This document shows, piece after piece, positions 1 to 12,548 of a stretch of 64,000 nt of DNA (position 1 is its first letter; each line of letters opens with the position of its first letter). The translations under genes were made by a program, and so were the position numbers. Source of the stretch: Syncephalis fuscata (taxonomy: Eukaryota > Zoopagomycota > Zoopagomycetes > Zoopagales > Piptocephalidaceae); contig JAHLTZ010000009.1 of the NCBI GenBank assembly GCA_025786725.1, forward strand, positions 1 through 64,000. The letters are read 5' to 3'. The notes below the pieces were generated by a model. The model made no database searches. It was not told the origin of the DNA and saw only the letters and a program-made list of their open reading frames with translations.

Positions 1-1100
1 ATGGCTCGAGGGTAAGCGGTGGACCAGCAGTGGCATTAGTCACATCTTTAACACCTTCCATGCGTGGTTCAATCAAGTGTATATACGACAGGCCCAGTCG
101 ACCAACCATGCGTATCGCTTCGGTATAAAGCGGCCCAGGATCCGTGTCGTGCATATCGTTAAAATGGCCATATGGTGAGAATCGCACGCCAACACGACCA
201 CTACCAAACACACTAATGGCCGCACTAACTACTTGTTTGCAGAATCGTACACGATTTTCTAGCGAACCACCATATTCATCAGTTCGATGATTTGAATTAT
301 TTTCTAAAAATTGATTAATTAAGTAGCCATTTGCCGCATGAATCTCGACACCATCGAAACCTGCATCTTTAGCATTAACACATGCTTGTCGAAACTCGTT
401 AATAATTGTGTTAATTTGATCTATACTTAGTTCTTGCGGCGTTTCGTAAGGCACCATATCGCCTTTACTATTGGCAACCAGCCCGTAGTTACTTGCTATT
501 GGCGATGGTGCCACGGGTAAATGGTTATTGGGCAAATAATCTAATTTCTAATGTTAATTCACTTAAAGCCAGTAAATACGCGCTACCAACGACCTACCAC
601 TGTGGCAAGCACGACCATGATGCCTTTTACAATGTGATCATTTTAATAAATTAGCAGCAATAATTGCAGATGTACACTAGCTTACCAAAGTTGCATTAAG
701 AGCACAGCATCGGGTGTTTTTTGCCTAACAGATGTTACTATCTGTTTCCATGCATCGCGCTGCTCGTCCGACCAGATACCTGGTGCAAATGGATCGCCTA
801 GCCCACCACTCGTGACACCGGTAGCTTCGGTTATAAGAAGGCCACCATGAGTTGCACGCTGCGTATAGTATTCCTGCATCAATTTCTGTGGCATATGCTA
901 AACCAATATATTAGTCAGTAAAGCTTTCTAATTGCGCATATTTACATTAATGGCTCGTCGACGCGTTAACGGTGTCAACACCACTCGATGGCTAAGATGA
1001 AAGTTGCCTACGTCGATTGGTTGAAATAGCGGGTCATCTTTACTATCAATCGCATCTTTGTAGGCACATTAATATCTTCGTTACTTTTACTTTTAATCAT
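1..1100 (-). CDS. Old Yellow Enzyme family NADH:flavin oxidoreductase, C-terminus beyond window
   Basis: FMN-dependent ene-reductase of the OYE/12-oxophytodienoate reductase family, predicted cytosolic. Read right to left, the exons give PLFQPIDVGNFHLSHRVVLTPLTRRRA, then YYTQRATHGGLLITEATG, GIWSDEQRDAWKQIV and MQLWHHGRACHSG. After these come GFDGVEIHAANGYLINQFL, NRTDEYGG-like and ENRVRFC segments, all in family order. Short introns lie near 903-936, 560-590 and 640-680. The start at 1100 assumes a 35-nt first intron (about 1056-1090), because the frame carries a stop just upstream of the first conserved exon. The gene runs off the left edge, so the end of the barrel is missing. The family is clear; the natural substrate cannot be told from sequence. 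Confidence 0.9.
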
Positions 1101-1627
1101 AGTGAATATAGTGATATGGACAAGAATACATAACTGTTTATTTGTTCATAATGTTTTATGTGCTTTTAACATCAAGTAAAACAATCGATATATTTGAAGT
1201 GCAACATGTTTTAGTCACGCCTTTCAAACAACATAGTTATTATCAAACATGGTTTTGTATAAACTGCGCTGTATTATCTAAACATCACCATATCTAACTG
1301 AGATGTGCCATGATATATAGTAAAATGTGCTAAACGGATTATTACAATAAACTAACATGAAGTTATATTAATTGTAGAAATAAATAATCTTTAAATTTAA
1401 TAATCGTTTACACGTTGTAATTGGAATACAATAGTACAATATATATATATATATTTAATTGCAGTTACGTCATCAGTATAGATAGAAACAAACGACAAGC
1501 ATCAATTTGAGTATGCAATTCTTATTGCGTCATTTTCTTACCAATGATTACATTATAGTGCAACAAATAGCACATTTTTATAACTTATCACTCGTCTTAT
1601 TGCTTTTTCTTTTATTATAAACATTTA

Positions 1628-2817
1628 TTGCCATTGCGCTTTACCAAGCTCAGAATTATGCTCAATAAACTAGAAAGTAGTGCAGGGATGACCGGCAGTG
1701 CAGCAAAAGACGCTAGTTGGCATTTTACTCAGTATTTATCAAAGAATAGTACTACTGACCGTTATGCTCTTGTAATCTTGAATCAGCCGTTAAAAACCCG
1801 CTATTTGGATTTACTATGGAAACGCGGTAACTATAGTTAACAACGACCACTTATCTTAATTAATAGTAGTGTATTGAATAGCAACAATACGATTATGCGC
1901 CGATGGTGGTGCCAATCGATTATACGAGGCCATTCAGTCGGGTTTAATGTAAGACAGTGTATATGGATGCTTGCAGTTCAAATTATTCACCGATCTAGTG
2001 AATCCTCGAGTATACAACACCCAGAATATATTTGCGGTGATATGGATTCAGCTAAACCATCCGTAGTAGACCACTTTTTACAAAAGGTAAGTAAATAACC
2101 AATCCACTACCCAATCCACTAACCAATCTATTTAACTCAAAATGGCACAGGGCAGTATTATTGAAAAGAGCAGCAATCAAGATACAACAGATTTTCAAAA
2201 GTGTATTACTGCATTAGAAGCAGTAGAAAAGGATCTTTCTAATAGTGATCATACGATAACATCGCCGGTATAGCCATTCAGTATACTTTTATTTCAGCTA
2301 ACCATCAATGCTATTTAGATGCCTATTATTGCTCTAGGAGGTCTAGGAGGCAGATTTGACCAAGCAATGCACTCAATTCATATCCTATATCAGTCACTGG
2401 AACAGCAACGCCGCATTTACTTGATGACTGAAGAAAGTGTAGCCTTTATACTAGACAAGGTACACATCATTACCATTTACTATTAGCCTACTTATATAGA
2501 TCATTTAAAGGGACAACATACTATTCAAGTTGACTCTACCATTGAAGGACCTACTTGTGGACTATTACCCATTGGCAATAGTAAAGTACGCCTTACTACT
2601 CATGGATTACAATGGGATCTTGGTAGGTCATTCGTATTACTATAATTCTTCATACATTTACACATTTACTTGTAATAAATAAATATTTATTTATTTAGAT
2701 GATGCAGATACATCATTTGGCCGATTACTCTCGACATCTAATGCTTTTAAAGATAAAATTATAAGTATTTCTACGAATGCTCCAATTGTATGGACAGCCG
2801 AATTACGTATTGTATAA
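1628..2817 (+). CDS. THI80: Thiamine pyrophosphokinase
   Basis: Transfers pyrophosphate from ATP to thiamine to make thiamine diphosphate. About six short introns separate exons that together give the family signature: RYALVILNQPL, then CADGGANRLYEAI, YICGDMDSAKPSVVDHFL, DTTDFQKCITALEAVE and IIALGGLGGRFDQAMHSIH. The C-terminal thiamine-binding domain has GPTCGLLPIG, LTTHGLQWDL and a late TNAPIVWTAEL strand. The conserved DMDS, DTTD and GGRFDQ motifs are all intact and no frame break is needed. The exact start is uncertain: methionines at 1628 and about 1688 both precede the conserved core, and I give the longer form. It lies upstream of, and convergent with, POP3. Confidence 0.92.
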
Positions 2818-2915
2818 TTCACTAGTCCCTATAACTATAGCAATACATCAATATATCGATATATTAATATATTAATACACAAATTCATTATAATATCTTA
2901 CCATATTAATGTTGT

Positions 2916-4094
2916 TTATGATTTGACATCTTTCTTTTGTCGAATGGGCATTGTTGTATGTAGTCGTTTTATCCTGGTTGGCACATAACTATTCATGGCC
3001 TGTTTATTCTCTTCAGTATCGGGCAAACGTATATCAAGCCATGGCATAGCAGGGATACGTATTTGATTTACTGCCCAGTCAGCTAAATCGGCCAATCACC
3101 TTCTACATTCGACTTGATACCTATAACAGCTACACGACGTATATTCAATGCCGTAGCCAATCTTTGTTCTGATCCCGCCGGTAGAACAGCCACAGGAACA
3201 CGTCCCGCTCTATAAGCAAGCATAGGTAAATGAGCATACATATGAGCCGGTGACATATCTGCTCGACAAACAACAATAAGCCGTAAGGGTCGATCAGTAA
3301 AGGGTAATACGGTGGCCAATCTAGCCTTATCGTTATCTTCATCACTCATAATCGTATCGGTCATTTCATTTTGTGTAGTAGTAGTAGTAGTAGTAAAAGA
3401 TAGACCATTTCTACTGCGTCGACGTGCTTCTCGTTCCAATACTCTGGTTACTGATGCTAGACCAATACATAAATGATTTAATGTATCTGGCCGTTCTCCA
3501 GGTGTTGGCGGTAGAATAGTATTCGTATTAGCACTAGTAGTCTTAATATCTAATAGTGGGATCTCATTTGAGTTTAAACGCTGTTTATAAGCATAACTCT
3601 TTTGTGGATTTAATGCATGTTGATTTGTTTTACGGTAAATTTGTTGTTTTGTATGATATTCTCCTATAGTTGCTACAGAACTATATTAATTAATTAGTCA
3701 ACTATTCTAATTATTATTAACTATTAATACTTACAAACATAATCGATTGATTAATGTTTCTTGATCAACTACTTGCATGGATGGCCTATTCATATATTGT
3801 ATTATATTATATTATTATATATAATATTGTTTAATAAATCATAATAAACTATAAATACTATACTTACCAGTATATATTATATGGTGCATCAAGCGTAGCC
3901 TTAAATGCTGGACGTCTATTCTTATCGGTGGCACGTACATTACTACGCCCACCAAATGTATTGGCACGGTTATTCTCTTTAGACGTCGATGCAGTGACAC
4001 TGCCAGTGGCTACTCTGTTCAAACCACCTTTTCTATTACTGTGTGTCTGCTTAGTAGAATCAGTCGACGATTTTGGTGTCGACATATTGTGCAA
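2916..4094 (-). CDS. POP3: RNase P/MRP protein subunit POP3
   Basis: L7Ae/L30e-like RNA-binding subunit shared by RNase P and RNase MRP in fungi, acting in nucleus and nucleolus. The N-terminus (from MSTPKSSTDS) is basic and low complexity, and includes LDAPYNIYW. The core reads RLIVVCRADMSPAHMYAHLP, then VPVAVLPAGSEQRLATAL and NIRRVAVIGI, which is the family hallmark. The tail reads IRIPAMPWLD, then SYVPTRIKRLHTTMPIRQKK. The frame breaks near 3098-3110: either one base is missing, or a 38-nt GT-AG intron joins RRVAVI to ADWAVNQIRIP. The gene faces TRL1 across a 121-bp shared upstream region. Its partner RNA, the MRP RNA, is also in this window (55.4-55.9 kb). Confidence 0.8.
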
Positions 4095-4215
4095 GTATTG
4101 ATTATCGAATACACACTTAAGAAAAAGGGAAATGAAGAAATAAAATCGAGTCTATTAATTTCAACATTTGTTATCTATTCTGTATTCAACAATAAGCTCT
4201 TGTTCATAGTAAACT
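4095..4215. promoter_or_regulatory. POP3/TRL1 bidirectional intergenic region
   Basis: Only 121 bp separate the two divergent start codons, so the promoters must be shared or overlapping. The stretch is AT-rich and no clear TATA element stands out. Both genes act on tRNA and other small RNAs, so shared control is plausible but inferred. Confidence 0.5.
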
Positions 4216-7156
4216 ATGACTACTTCCAATAAAGTAATTGATAGTTTGTCGTTATCTACAACGACAGATGACACAAATAACCAGGAAACCAAGGCTGCTA
4301 CCACCTATAAACAGCTTGTAAATAAGCTACTACCAAGACCACAAACGAATGAAGAACGTTTAGCGAGTCATCGACTAGTTCTAGCGTTAAAGAAACAACA
4401 AACAGAGTCTGTACCAAGAAAACATGGCGGTGGTTCACGTACAGGAGGCAAGCTTGTAAAGTTTAATAAGCAAACACTATCGCTATCTACAACTACAACC
4501 ACCGAGACTAGTAATAGTAACAGCAATAGTAGTAGTAACACTGAAGCTATTATACTTGAAAGTATCAAATGTGATGAACATAGTTATTGGCGTACACCTT
4601 GTCCTTTAGCCACAAAGATTCGTGGTCTATTTATTTGTCAATGCGATGCAAATCATTCTTGCCTGACGATGAACCAGGTGTTATTACTGATGAACTTGAT
4701 ACTGAATTGACATCATCAGCATCATCATCATCATCGAGACAAGGTTATCAAATGGTAATACGTGGCTATGATAAATTCTTTTCTATTGGTGATATACCAG
4801 CCACCCAGGTAAATATATATATATATATATTATTATACCAATTAATACATTAAATGAATAGAGAGATGCCATTGAATCCAATACAGTTGGGCCGTATGAA
4901 GTGAGTCAAAAAGAGAATGGATGTATTGTATTTATGGCTGCACTATCTTCAACACAACTCGTGGTTAGTTCAAAGAATTCACTGGGTGGTGGAGATGCAC
5001 TGGCCCATGCAGAAGTGGGACGCCAATGGCTTTATCGACACTTGAACCGAGTCAATAGAACTGAGTTAGAGTTCTGTCAATTATTACATGATCAACAAAT
5101 CACTGCCATATTTGAGGTAGGATTTATTAACTATTATAGTATTAGTACTAAAATATATATATATATATTCTATTAGTTATGTGATGATGCATTTGAAGAA
5201 CATGTTGTAGCCTATCCACCTGAAAGGCGTGGACTTTATTTACACGGTGTTAATCGAAATGTAGTAGAGCTTAAAACATGGCCTAGTAATCAGGTTCAGC
5301 AGTTGGCCGTAGCCTTTGGATTTCATCGTACAGACTATCATGTATTTGATACATTGGATGAAGTGTTGCATTATTGTGAATCAGTACAGAATAAGCAGAG
5401 TATCTATGATAATGGCGAGCAAATAGAAGGGTTTGTGTACGTGGCCACACGGTAAAAGAGAATACACCATTCTTTTTAAATATAAATTTGAAGAACCATA
5501 TTTAATGTTCCGAGAATGGCGTGAAGCAACGAAGGTTCTCCTCGCTGGACGGCCCTATTCACCGCGTTACGTATGGACAGTGGATTACATTCAATGGTGT
5601 AAGAATAAGCTAAAGAAGAGCCTGAGCTATTTAAAGAGTATCAACAAAATCGTGGTATTATTGAAGTAAGAAATGCTTTCCTTGATTGGTGGCAATCACA
5701 AGATAAAGAAATTATAGGCGCACAATTACTACCATCTAATAAGCGTAAAGAGTTATGGAAGACATCAACTGATAACTATAGTAAACAACAACAACAACAG
5801 CAATCAACTACAAAGGTTGATTATAATGAATTTCAACGTGATTCAACTTTATTGTTAAAACGACCGCTTATTACACCTGTAAAGAAATTAGTGATTATAC
5901 CAGTGGCAGTTATTGGCTGTGGTAATTATATAACTAGCTAGTATTAATCGTTAATAACTTTAATATGGATATTTAGGTAAAACAACATTATCTAGAGCAC
6001 TGGCTCAACTATTAGATGCCAGTCATATTGAGAGTGATAACATGGCCGGCAAAAGAAAACGAGATAAATTCAATCAAGCACTAATTGAATCATTAAAGCA
6101 ACACACAGTGGTTATTGCAGATCGGTAATTACTAGAATTACTATAATAATTTATTAAAACTAATATTGATTTAGTAATAACCATCAACCAGATCATAGAG
6201 GAAATATTGCTGGAACAGTTAGAAGTGTTTATCCAGAGGCTGCTCTAGTAGTGATTCATTTTGTTCAACGGCATCCTGATCGTATATTTAGAATGTCTTG
6301 TGAACGAGTTAGACAACGTGGCGAACAGCATCATCAGTAACCCCTATTAAAACACCAGATTATGCCCGTATTATTAGACAATTCCAACGTGATTTTATAG
6401 CACCTGATTCAGAACTGAACCCTGAAGATGCGACCATTGATCGTATTATACCGCTTGATCCACTCGATTCATTACATAAGAATCTACAACTAGTACTTGA
6501 TGAATTAATGCCTCTACTAGATCGACCCTTACCTTCATCGGAACAAGTCAACGATGCTATAGATATGGCTATAACCTTTAAACTACCCATTGATACTAGT
6601 AATACATCTACTATTACGCAACCACCATGTCCACCAGCACCGGCCTATATTGGTATTGCTATTGAATCAGCCTCTATTATGGATAGAATGACCGACTATT
6701 TTGCTTCTCTGGATCATTCACTACAAACGCAATTCTTTAACCAATTAGTGGCCAATGACCGTATTCAATCATCATTTCATGTTACACTTTGCCATATTGC
6801 TGATCGAAAACGTCATTTTCAAAACATTGAAATATGGAAAAAGTATATGTCACATCTTAATAGTCTAGACGATACACAACCCACTATTGTTACCTTCTCT
6901 ATTACGCATATTGTATGGGATAATGATATTATGGCTCTTAGAGTATCTCTACAAAGTCCTGATTGGATAGCTGCCACCAATAGTTATCCACATATTACTA
7001 TAGGTACACGTACAGCCGATGTTAAAGCACGTCAATCAAATCTATTAATGGAACAGGCATTTGCCTCTACTACTCCATCTAATAAAGATCTACCTAATAG
7101 TAGTAGTAATAGTAGTAAAGAAGATCAAAATGAGGTCTCATTACCAACATCTGAAT

Positions 7157-7190
<34 letters not shown>

Positions 7191-7332
7191 AACAGTCCTT
7201 CAACAACCCACTATTTCTTATGCCATGATGGTTACTCAATCACCTTCAACGACAACAATGACAACACCTTCTATTATTACATTGGAACATCCATGGTCAA
7301 TGACCGGTATTCTTACTAGTTATTATCGTTAA
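4216..7332 (+). CDS. TRL1: tRNA ligase, three-domain fungal type
   Basis: Seals tRNA exons after intron removal (and HAC1-type mRNA in the unfolded protein response). The N-terminal adenylyltransferase domain shows KENGCIVFMAAL with the nucleotidyl lysine (KxNG), SKNSLGG and an EGFV...RGHTVK motif. The middle polynucleotide kinase domain has a P-loop completed across an intron (PVAVIGCGKTTLSRALAQLL) and IADRNNHQPDHRG. The C-terminal cyclic phosphodiesterase domain has the two H-x-T motifs HVTLCHI and HITIGT. Introns lie near 4808-4861, 5117-5175, 5923-5976 and 6126-6173. A poly-Thr run sits in the CPD region near 7160-7190. Four apparent one-base deletions break the frame (about 5437, 5475, 5612 and 6338). 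Because the conserved motifs on both sides survive, I read these as sequence errors. Confidence 0.93.
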
Positions 7333-7696
7333 TGGATAATAATGATAACATTAGTTGATTAAATTATAGTTAATGAAAGGTTCTTTATAGTTTAAATTTT
7401 TTAATAGTAACCATAAGTGGATGATTAACAAATGTAAGACAACCGTTTATGACCTATAATAATGTCATTATAAATAGCAAATATTAGTACAGTTTGTGGA
7501 TAAATATTCTATAAATGTTCACTAATGGTACTAATAGACTTAAACTCAATTAATGTGCATCACAACAATTTCTTAATAAAATAAATTCAATCACTATTCA
7601 ATGGATACTAAAAACCAACAACAACTACCAAATAGACTAACAACAAACTAGCCAGCATAACTATGGGCCAAATAACCACCAACCAATGATTTAAAC

Positions 7697-8802
7697 TTAC
7701 TCGGGCACGTGCGAGAACAAATACGAGACAGATTCACCGTTATGAGTTCGTCGAATGGCTTCAGCAAGTGTGGCGGAAATATCGATGGTGTCTAGCTTTG
7801 CACAGACAGCCTTCTTAGACTCATGCGGCACCGTATTAGTTACGACAATCTTCTCTAGCACTGAATCATTAAGAACGGAAATAGCCTTGCCAGACAGAAT
7901 ACCATGCGTTACAATGGCATAGACACGGGTAGCACCGTTATCTTTCAATGTCTTGGCGGCCAGTCCAAGTGTGCCACAAGTATCGGCCATATCATCAACT
8001 AGGATGGCAATCTTATCGCGTACATCGCCTACAAGTACCATACGGGATACTTCATTGGCCTTCTTGCGTTCTTTGTGAATTAAGGCAAAGTCCAAATCAA
8101 GTCGATCAGCAATTGAAGTAGCACTAGTCAGTTATAGATTGTTATTAATGCTATAGTAATCATGATAACTTGTAAAGTACTTACCGTTTGGCACCACCTG
8201 CATCGGGTGATACAATTACCGCTTTGCGATAATCAGGGATCTCATCGCGGATATATTTAAGTGTTGATGGTTCGGCGTACAAGTTATCGACGGGTACGTT
8301 AAAGAAGCCTTGAATCTGGCTGGCGTGTAGATCCATCGTGATAACATGATCGGCGCCGGCTACCGTTAGCATATTGGCCACCAATTTAGCACTAATAGGG
8401 GCACGGCTCTTATCCTTCTTGTCTTGACGGGCATATGGGAAGCATGGAATGACTGCAGTAATACGACGAGCAGATGCTGTCTTGCAGGCATTGATCATAA
8501 TTAACAGCTCCATAAGATTGTCATTAATCTCGCCCGATCCTGACTGGATAATGAATACATCTTCATCGCGTACTGACTCGCCAATGGTCACGGCAGTCTC
8601 CTGGTTACTATACTTGTAGACACCGACTTTGGCTAACTCTACGCCAAGACGACTAATTAAAATAAAATAAATTAAAAAGATATATCATATAGATTGTTAG
8701 TATTTATCTGACCATAGACCAAGCTTATACGTACGCGGCTACCAGACCGGCTAATAGTCGGTGAGAGCTACCGGCAAAGATTTTGATCGAATTAGTCGAC
8801 AT
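7697..8802 (-). CDS. PRS: Ribose-phosphate pyrophosphokinase (PRPP synthetase)
   Basis: Makes PRPP from ribose-5-phosphate and ATP for nucleotide, His and Trp synthesis. Exon 1 begins [20 protein letters not shown]. Exon 2 carries [19 protein letters not shown], then [59 protein letters not shown] and [12 protein letters not shown]. Exon 3 has the PRPP-binding loop [13 protein letters not shown] and a C-terminus ending FSHVPE. All catalytic motifs and the usual length (about 320 residues) are present with no frame break. Two introns lie near 8118-8185 and 8655-8740. Fungi carry several PRS paralogues; which of PRS1-5 this corresponds to was not resolved. Confidence 0.95.
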
Positions 8803-9162
8803 TGTATTCAAAAGAGTTTAGGCTTGGTTATGGTCGTTAAGCTATCGTTCACGAAAGTCGTTCTGGTTTCACAGATAAACTTGACGTAAACACCTGTACA
8901 TGCACACGCGCACACACAGACAAACAGACACACAAACACACAGACACGCGCAAATAAGAATGAACAAGCAATACAGCAGTGCCGGCAGTTACCGCAAGTG
9001 TAAACGTGCGTAGAAACACTTTGCAAGGGACCAGTAACAAGTAAACGGGAGAAAAGCAGCAAATAGAAAAAAAAAGATGAAATCTTCTATATTAGTAACT
9101 ATCATCCATCTCAGTCCACATTGTAAATCGCAGTACTTTATTAATCACGTGATACATATACA
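8803..9162. other. PRS upstream / ORC3 downstream intergenic region
   Basis: This 360-bp gap holds the PRS 5' region, including an imperfect CA/CACA-rich purine-pyrimidine tract at about 8900-8952. It also contains the ORC3 3' region. I see no coding potential; short frames across it are low-complexity Cys/Val runs produced by the dinucleotide tract. Confidence 0.6.
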
Positions 9163-9300
9163 TTAGCCTGTACCCCAGTTAAGTCGTTCAACATGATCAG
9201 TTTTACGCTGAGTTGGTTTGATCATGCCAAGGAACTGAAGTTCAGCGACTGATTGTACGAAACGGGCTCTAAGTAAATGGGGAGTATTTGCCATTAATTA

Positions 9301-9332
<32 letters not shown>

Positions 9333-12300
9333 CTTTGTTGTAGATGACTTACCGTAACATCATGGCTTTCTCGCTTCGATCATCGTCGGTAGTCATTTTT
9401 GGTTCAACAATAGAACGATACGAGATAAACCAATCGTGTAGATTAATCCATCGACCACATTCAAGATGTAGTTGATATAAAATACAGGTATCTGGTTGCG
9501 TTCTAAGAATGGTAGAAGAGGAGGATATGTTAGATGACCTCTCTCGGCAGCAATGACATCCAAGATAGTGAACAGGAAGACGTAGTGCTGTTTGAGTTGT
9601 AGCTCGTAATTGTGGTGCAAATGTCTATATAAACATTGTAAATAAAACGAGTAATTAGCCATTAATAGCAATAATAGTAATATCCATAACTTACTTTTTG
9701 TAATAAAGATGACGATGAGAAATAACTGCATTCATAAAGTGTATTATGTGTATGATTTGTAAAGTCTCGTCTAAATATATTAATAATAACAGTATTGCAC
9801 ATTAATGTCACTATCAATACCGTTATCATTGGTACTAACTTGAAGAATGTCTCTAACCATTCGGCTACTTCTTTGGTAAGATTTGAATATTCTACTTCAG
9901 CCGGAGAAGCATCTGGTCGCAGAACAACTGGTTTAGAAAGTGATTTTTGCGTAGTTCTATTGGTCTTCTCCCATGCACTGCGAACTACTAAATTGGCCAA
10001 CTCTTTTTTGGTATTTTTATATTTGGCTCTATAGTGTTGTTCTGCCTTATCAAGTGCTTGAATAAAATCTGCTATACATTTAGGCTCAGTGTCATATAAC
10101 TGTGCGCTATCAAGTAATTCATAAACATCCATAAGAATATCTCGTAATTCCGATGAATCTACATGTCTATACCATATAATAAGTTGCTTGTTGTCTCTAT
10201 CGACAATAACTTACTGGATAGCTCGACAGGTTTGGATAACTAATGGTGAATCACCTAAATCCTCTCGTAAGGCAAACATATGCATAATACGTAATTCACG
10301 ACGTCTATTAGGAAGACTTGATAGATGGCGCTGTATCGCTAATAGTATATGAAAAGCGGCAGCCGTTTTTATTCTATGTAGACGTAGTTCTCTAATCCAA
10401 TCGGGTAGACATATTCTTAGTAAATAATCATCGTTTTTAAGTAGTTTCTTTGCTTCTTCAGGTAATATTACTAATGATTCTACATGTCTATTACCATACA
10501 TACATACATATATATATATACGTGTGTGTGGTGTATATTAATTTGTATGTATCTATTACACGTCTATATTGCTAATTACCTTTGAAATGATGGCTGCATT
10601 CGAATCCAATCGGCATGGTTACTTGTAAGACATTTAGTGGTCATTTCTAATTCTTCTTCTAATTGACAAGCCATAAAACTTAATGGATTAGAATAGAAAT
10701 GAGCCATTACCGCATACTGGATTTATATATAAATACATAGTAATCGACGTTTAATAATCATTAATAGCTTACATGTAGGGTGTTAACTACTGAATCAACG
10801 GATAGATTATGTAATGTAAATCGATCTAGAATCAAATTAAACGGTGCCAATCCCAATTGAAATCCATAGTCATTTGAAATAAACAGCTGATCATTATAAG
10901 TATATTTAAAAATAAATAACAAAAAATACTTACTTGATCCACAATAGTATTTAAACATTCATTGGCCTCTTGTAATTTAAACTTTTCCGTTCTTAATAGC
11001 GAAAGAGCCGAAAAGGTAAGCGATTGGTGTACTGTTTCCATTGAAGTGGCCACACCAAATACAAAGATAAATGGAAGTCTTGTTGTATATTCACTAATTG
11101 GTTACAATAAGTTAATGTTACCAAGTATTTATATTCATTACCTGCAAATAGTAATTAGATCATGAAGAACAGTGCTATTAAAGCTTTCAAAGTCTTGAAA
11201 TATAACCACTAGATTCGATGCTTCCTCTAAATATGTAACCATTAGTATACTGCTAGCAAAATCATTATAAATTAATTACCATTAGCCAAATGTTCATACC
11301 ATGCCAACAACGTATGGATATCAAAGTCGGGCATTCGGTTATTTCTTGGCTAAATACTAAAAGTTAATATAATCTATGTATCTATTAGTACACATTTACC
11401 TTTTTATCAAGTGTAAATTCAGGTATCATTTCATTCTACACATGTATATACATATATTAATATAGATCAATATACTATAGTATACTATACAACCTACTTT
11501 TCCATCTTGTTCATCTTCATTTTCAATTTCATAAGTATCCTCTAATTCCTCTATTTCTTCCCCTTCTTCTTCACCTTTCTCTAGTGGTGTATTTGTAAAT
11601 TGAGTAATCATTGCTCGCATAGCAGATCGAATATCGTGACAAGAAGCAGCCTTTAACAGGGCCACATAATGTCCTGGACTCTTAATACCCAATGTAGATG
11701 GTACAGTTAATGTATCAGACATACGACGAAAGATTAGATCATGGTCAGGAATATTAATTCCTAATTAAACAGTATTAATATCAAATAAATTACTAAGTAA
11801 CTAAGTGAATCAAACTGATGTACCTGCAAATACTAATGCTGTAGGAATCTCATGTTGAGGTGGGGGCATAGCACTATTAATCATCTAATTAGCCAATAAA
11901 TTAATTAGTTAAATAGAATAGTTACATTGGATCACTGATAGATGTATAAGATTTATCGGCAAAATGAACCAATGCTTCAAATGTAACACGTTGTGCTTCA
12001 CGTACAATGGTCTATTAATACGTTAATGTTTATTAGTTGCGTAAAAACACACATTTAATACCAATGTATTGTACACACCTCTAGTATTTCACGCATAGCT
12101 CGCCATACTTTGTTAAATGCTTCGTGTCGGCGTTCCATACAAATGAATGGCTCGTCACCATCAAGTAATTGACAGAAACCGTCATGACTCTGCGCCAATA
12201 CCGCTGTTTCTGTCTCGTCTAAAGATACAGTAAACGTATGAGCGTCTATTGACAAGATACGCGTTACTTTTACCTAATGTTTTTGGACGGGTTAGAATGG

Positions 12301-12472
12301 GTTTTACTTTACCGCGACGATTATTGCCGCGTTTTGCCGTTTCTTGAACAACATTCGACGGTAATACCACAAAACAAGACTAATTATAGAGAATAGTTGG
12401 TCTATTTGTAAGCACTAGTGTATACTTTGTAATTACCTCAGTAAGTGATTCAAATTCATTGAGATCCGTCAT
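9163..12472 (-). CDS. ORC3: Origin recognition complex subunit 3
   Basis: Subunit of the nuclear replication-origin-binding complex. The gene is split into many small exons. Diagnostic stretches in order are [20 protein letters not shown], then [17 protein letters not shown] and [17 protein letters not shown]. These are followed by [49 protein letters not shown] and [21 protein letters not shown]-like segments, then [15 protein letters not shown]. The C-terminal winged-helix part has [36 protein letters not shown] and [12 protein letters not shown]. An acidic linker lies near 11520-11580. The start is [10 protein letters not shown]. One small intron near 12250-12300 can be placed in more than one way. 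No definite frame break was found. Confidence 0.9.
9294..9332. repeat. ATTG tetranucleotide microsatellite in an ORC3 intron
   Basis: About eight near-perfect tandem copies of ATTG (CAAT on the gene strand) lie inside a short ORC3 intron, close to its ends. Length change here would alter spacing between splice signals. Confidence 0.85.
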
Positions 12473-12548
12473 GGCGATAATAATAATAATAACAAAAACA
12501 AATTGAATAGTTGTAAAAAGTTTAATTTTATTATTGCCATTTGTAACA

